Of a stretch of DNA of 64,000 bases, positions 63,475-64,000 are shown in pieces. The translations under genes were made by a program, and so were the position numbers. How positions within the stretch are numbered: the stretch's first letter is position 1; every line of letters starts with the position of its first letter. Source of the stretch: Caulobacter radicis (GTDB lineage: Bacteria; Pseudomonadota; Alphaproteobacteria; Caulobacterales; Caulobacteraceae); contig NZ_QDKO01000009.1 in NCBI RefSeq assembly GCF_003094615.1, positions 702,104 to 766,103 on the forward strand, read 5' to 3'. Under the pieces are notes generated by a model that worked only from the letters and a program-made list of their open reading frames with translations, did no database searches and was not told the DNA's origin.

Positions 63475-64000
63475 TCGCGCACAGTCCATCCCCGCGAAAT
63501 CCAAAGCAAACCCACACGAAATCAACAGTCTGCACAAAAATAGGCGTTGTTGATCCGACGGGACTCAGGTCGCTCGCATAATCAAACCCGTCCCCGCCAT
63601 GGGGAGGGCTCTTGGTACCGGCCCAAGCGTGGCGAGGACCGCATCGAGCGGGGCCGCTCGGAGCGTCGTGGAAAAGGCGGGTTTGCAGGAGCGCTCACGA
63701 GGCGTGATTGGGCCGCCAAGCCGTTCCAGGACGCGACGAGCGGGTCGACAGGGCCGGGATCGTTCAAACCGGCCTAACAGGATCAGCCGAGGCCGCCGCC
63801 GGATTACCGCGGGGCTATTGGTCCTGCCCGTCCGTGGGACAGCCGGGTCCAGGGTTGAAACAGCACCCGCGCCTCCGGCCCTTCGGAATAACGACGCGGC
63901 GGAGCGGTCGACGAAGCCGAAACGCTAAACAAACCCACGGTCCCCGGGCTCCGCCCGGCCGCTCCGCGCCTCCCCGACCTAACGCGTGCAAACGCGGGAG
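63475..64000. other. Unassigned region at the right edge, possible long leader
   Basis: This 526 bp stretch has no open frame with protein-like composition; the two candidate frames give Arg/Gly/Ser-rich translations typical of noncoding GC-rich DNA. Its first 100 bp are AT-rich (AAATCAACAG, CACAAAAATAGG) and include the CcrM methylation site GACTC at 63562-63566 near a CATAAT -10-like box. The last bases are GGGAG, a Shine-Dalgarno-like sequence at the edge. This layout suggests a promoter and a roughly 400-base 5' leader of a gene starting beyond the window. I found no RNase P, tmRNA, SRP RNA or tRNA signature. Confidence 0.4.

Noticed and set aside
63547..63928. Two overlapping short open frames at the right edge
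   Set aside because: Arg/Gly/Ser-rich translations without domain or ribosome-binding sequence; typical of noncoding GC-rich DNA.
63475..64000. RNase P RNA, tmRNA, SRP RNA or a tRNA in the right-edge region
   Set aside because: The conserved sequence signatures of these RNAs that I know are absent on both strands.

Overview
This 64 kb window is high-GC alphaproteobacterial chromosome, most likely Caulobacter or a close relative. The basis is several TonB-dependent receptors, a complete five-step hut pathway with HutF and HutG, many short overlapping (ATGA/GTGA) gene junctions, frequent GTG and TTG starts, and glycoside hydrolases facing the periplasm. I see no rRNA, tRNA, CRISPR array, transposase or phage gene. 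The genus is inferred from gene content and style, not from a marker gene.

Region 1 (1-9180, minus strand) is a tightly packed chemosensory operon: CheW, CheR with TPRs, a second CheW, a transmembrane MCP, a CheA fused to a receiver, CheB, a REC-REC-histidine kinase, and a response regulator cut by the window edge. The order resembles Wsp-type (alternative cellular function) systems, but the output is a second soluble kinase and its regulator instead of a GGDEF protein. Region 2 (9219-18057) is histidine utilisation: hutI-hutH-hutG-hutU-hutD on the minus strand and hutF-hutC on the plus strand, divergent around a probable HutC operator. A gene resembling the effector half of HutC without its DNA-binding domain follows. 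Only 38 bp separate hutD from the chemosensory operon.

Region 3 (18191-31209) holds a DUF3667 membrane protein, a TonB-dependent receptor, a short-chain dehydrogenase, a GH29 alpha-L-fucosidase, a GH97 enzyme, a GH3 beta-glucosidase and a sialate O-acetylesterase-like protein. The enzymes look like a small glycan utilisation locus. Region 4 (31464-38532) is mainly oxidative stress: ahpC-ahpF behind a good OxyR-type site, and ohr-ohrR. A PAS hybrid kinase and a COG2509 flavoprotein lie between them. Region 5 (38730-46000) is mostly small periplasmic and membrane proteins of unknown role (DUF2268, DUF6152, TIGR02587/TIGR02588), a DnaJ-like protein, pdxH, a TetR regulator and an APH-AAA kinase fusion.

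Region 6 (46130-64000) carries two more histidine kinases, an unusual acyl-CoA synthetase fused to a membrane/DUF1499 module, a GMC oxidoreductase, a DUF1624-like membrane acyltransferase, two more TonB-dependent receptors, a metallo-beta-lactamase-fold hydrolase and a TIGR01244 protein. The last 525 bp contain no gene I can support and may be a long leader of a gene beyond the edge.

Across the window at least ten intergenic palindromic elements of about six families sit between genes, often right after stop codons. In two places (hutG and the acetylesterase gene) the element supplies the last codons and the stop.
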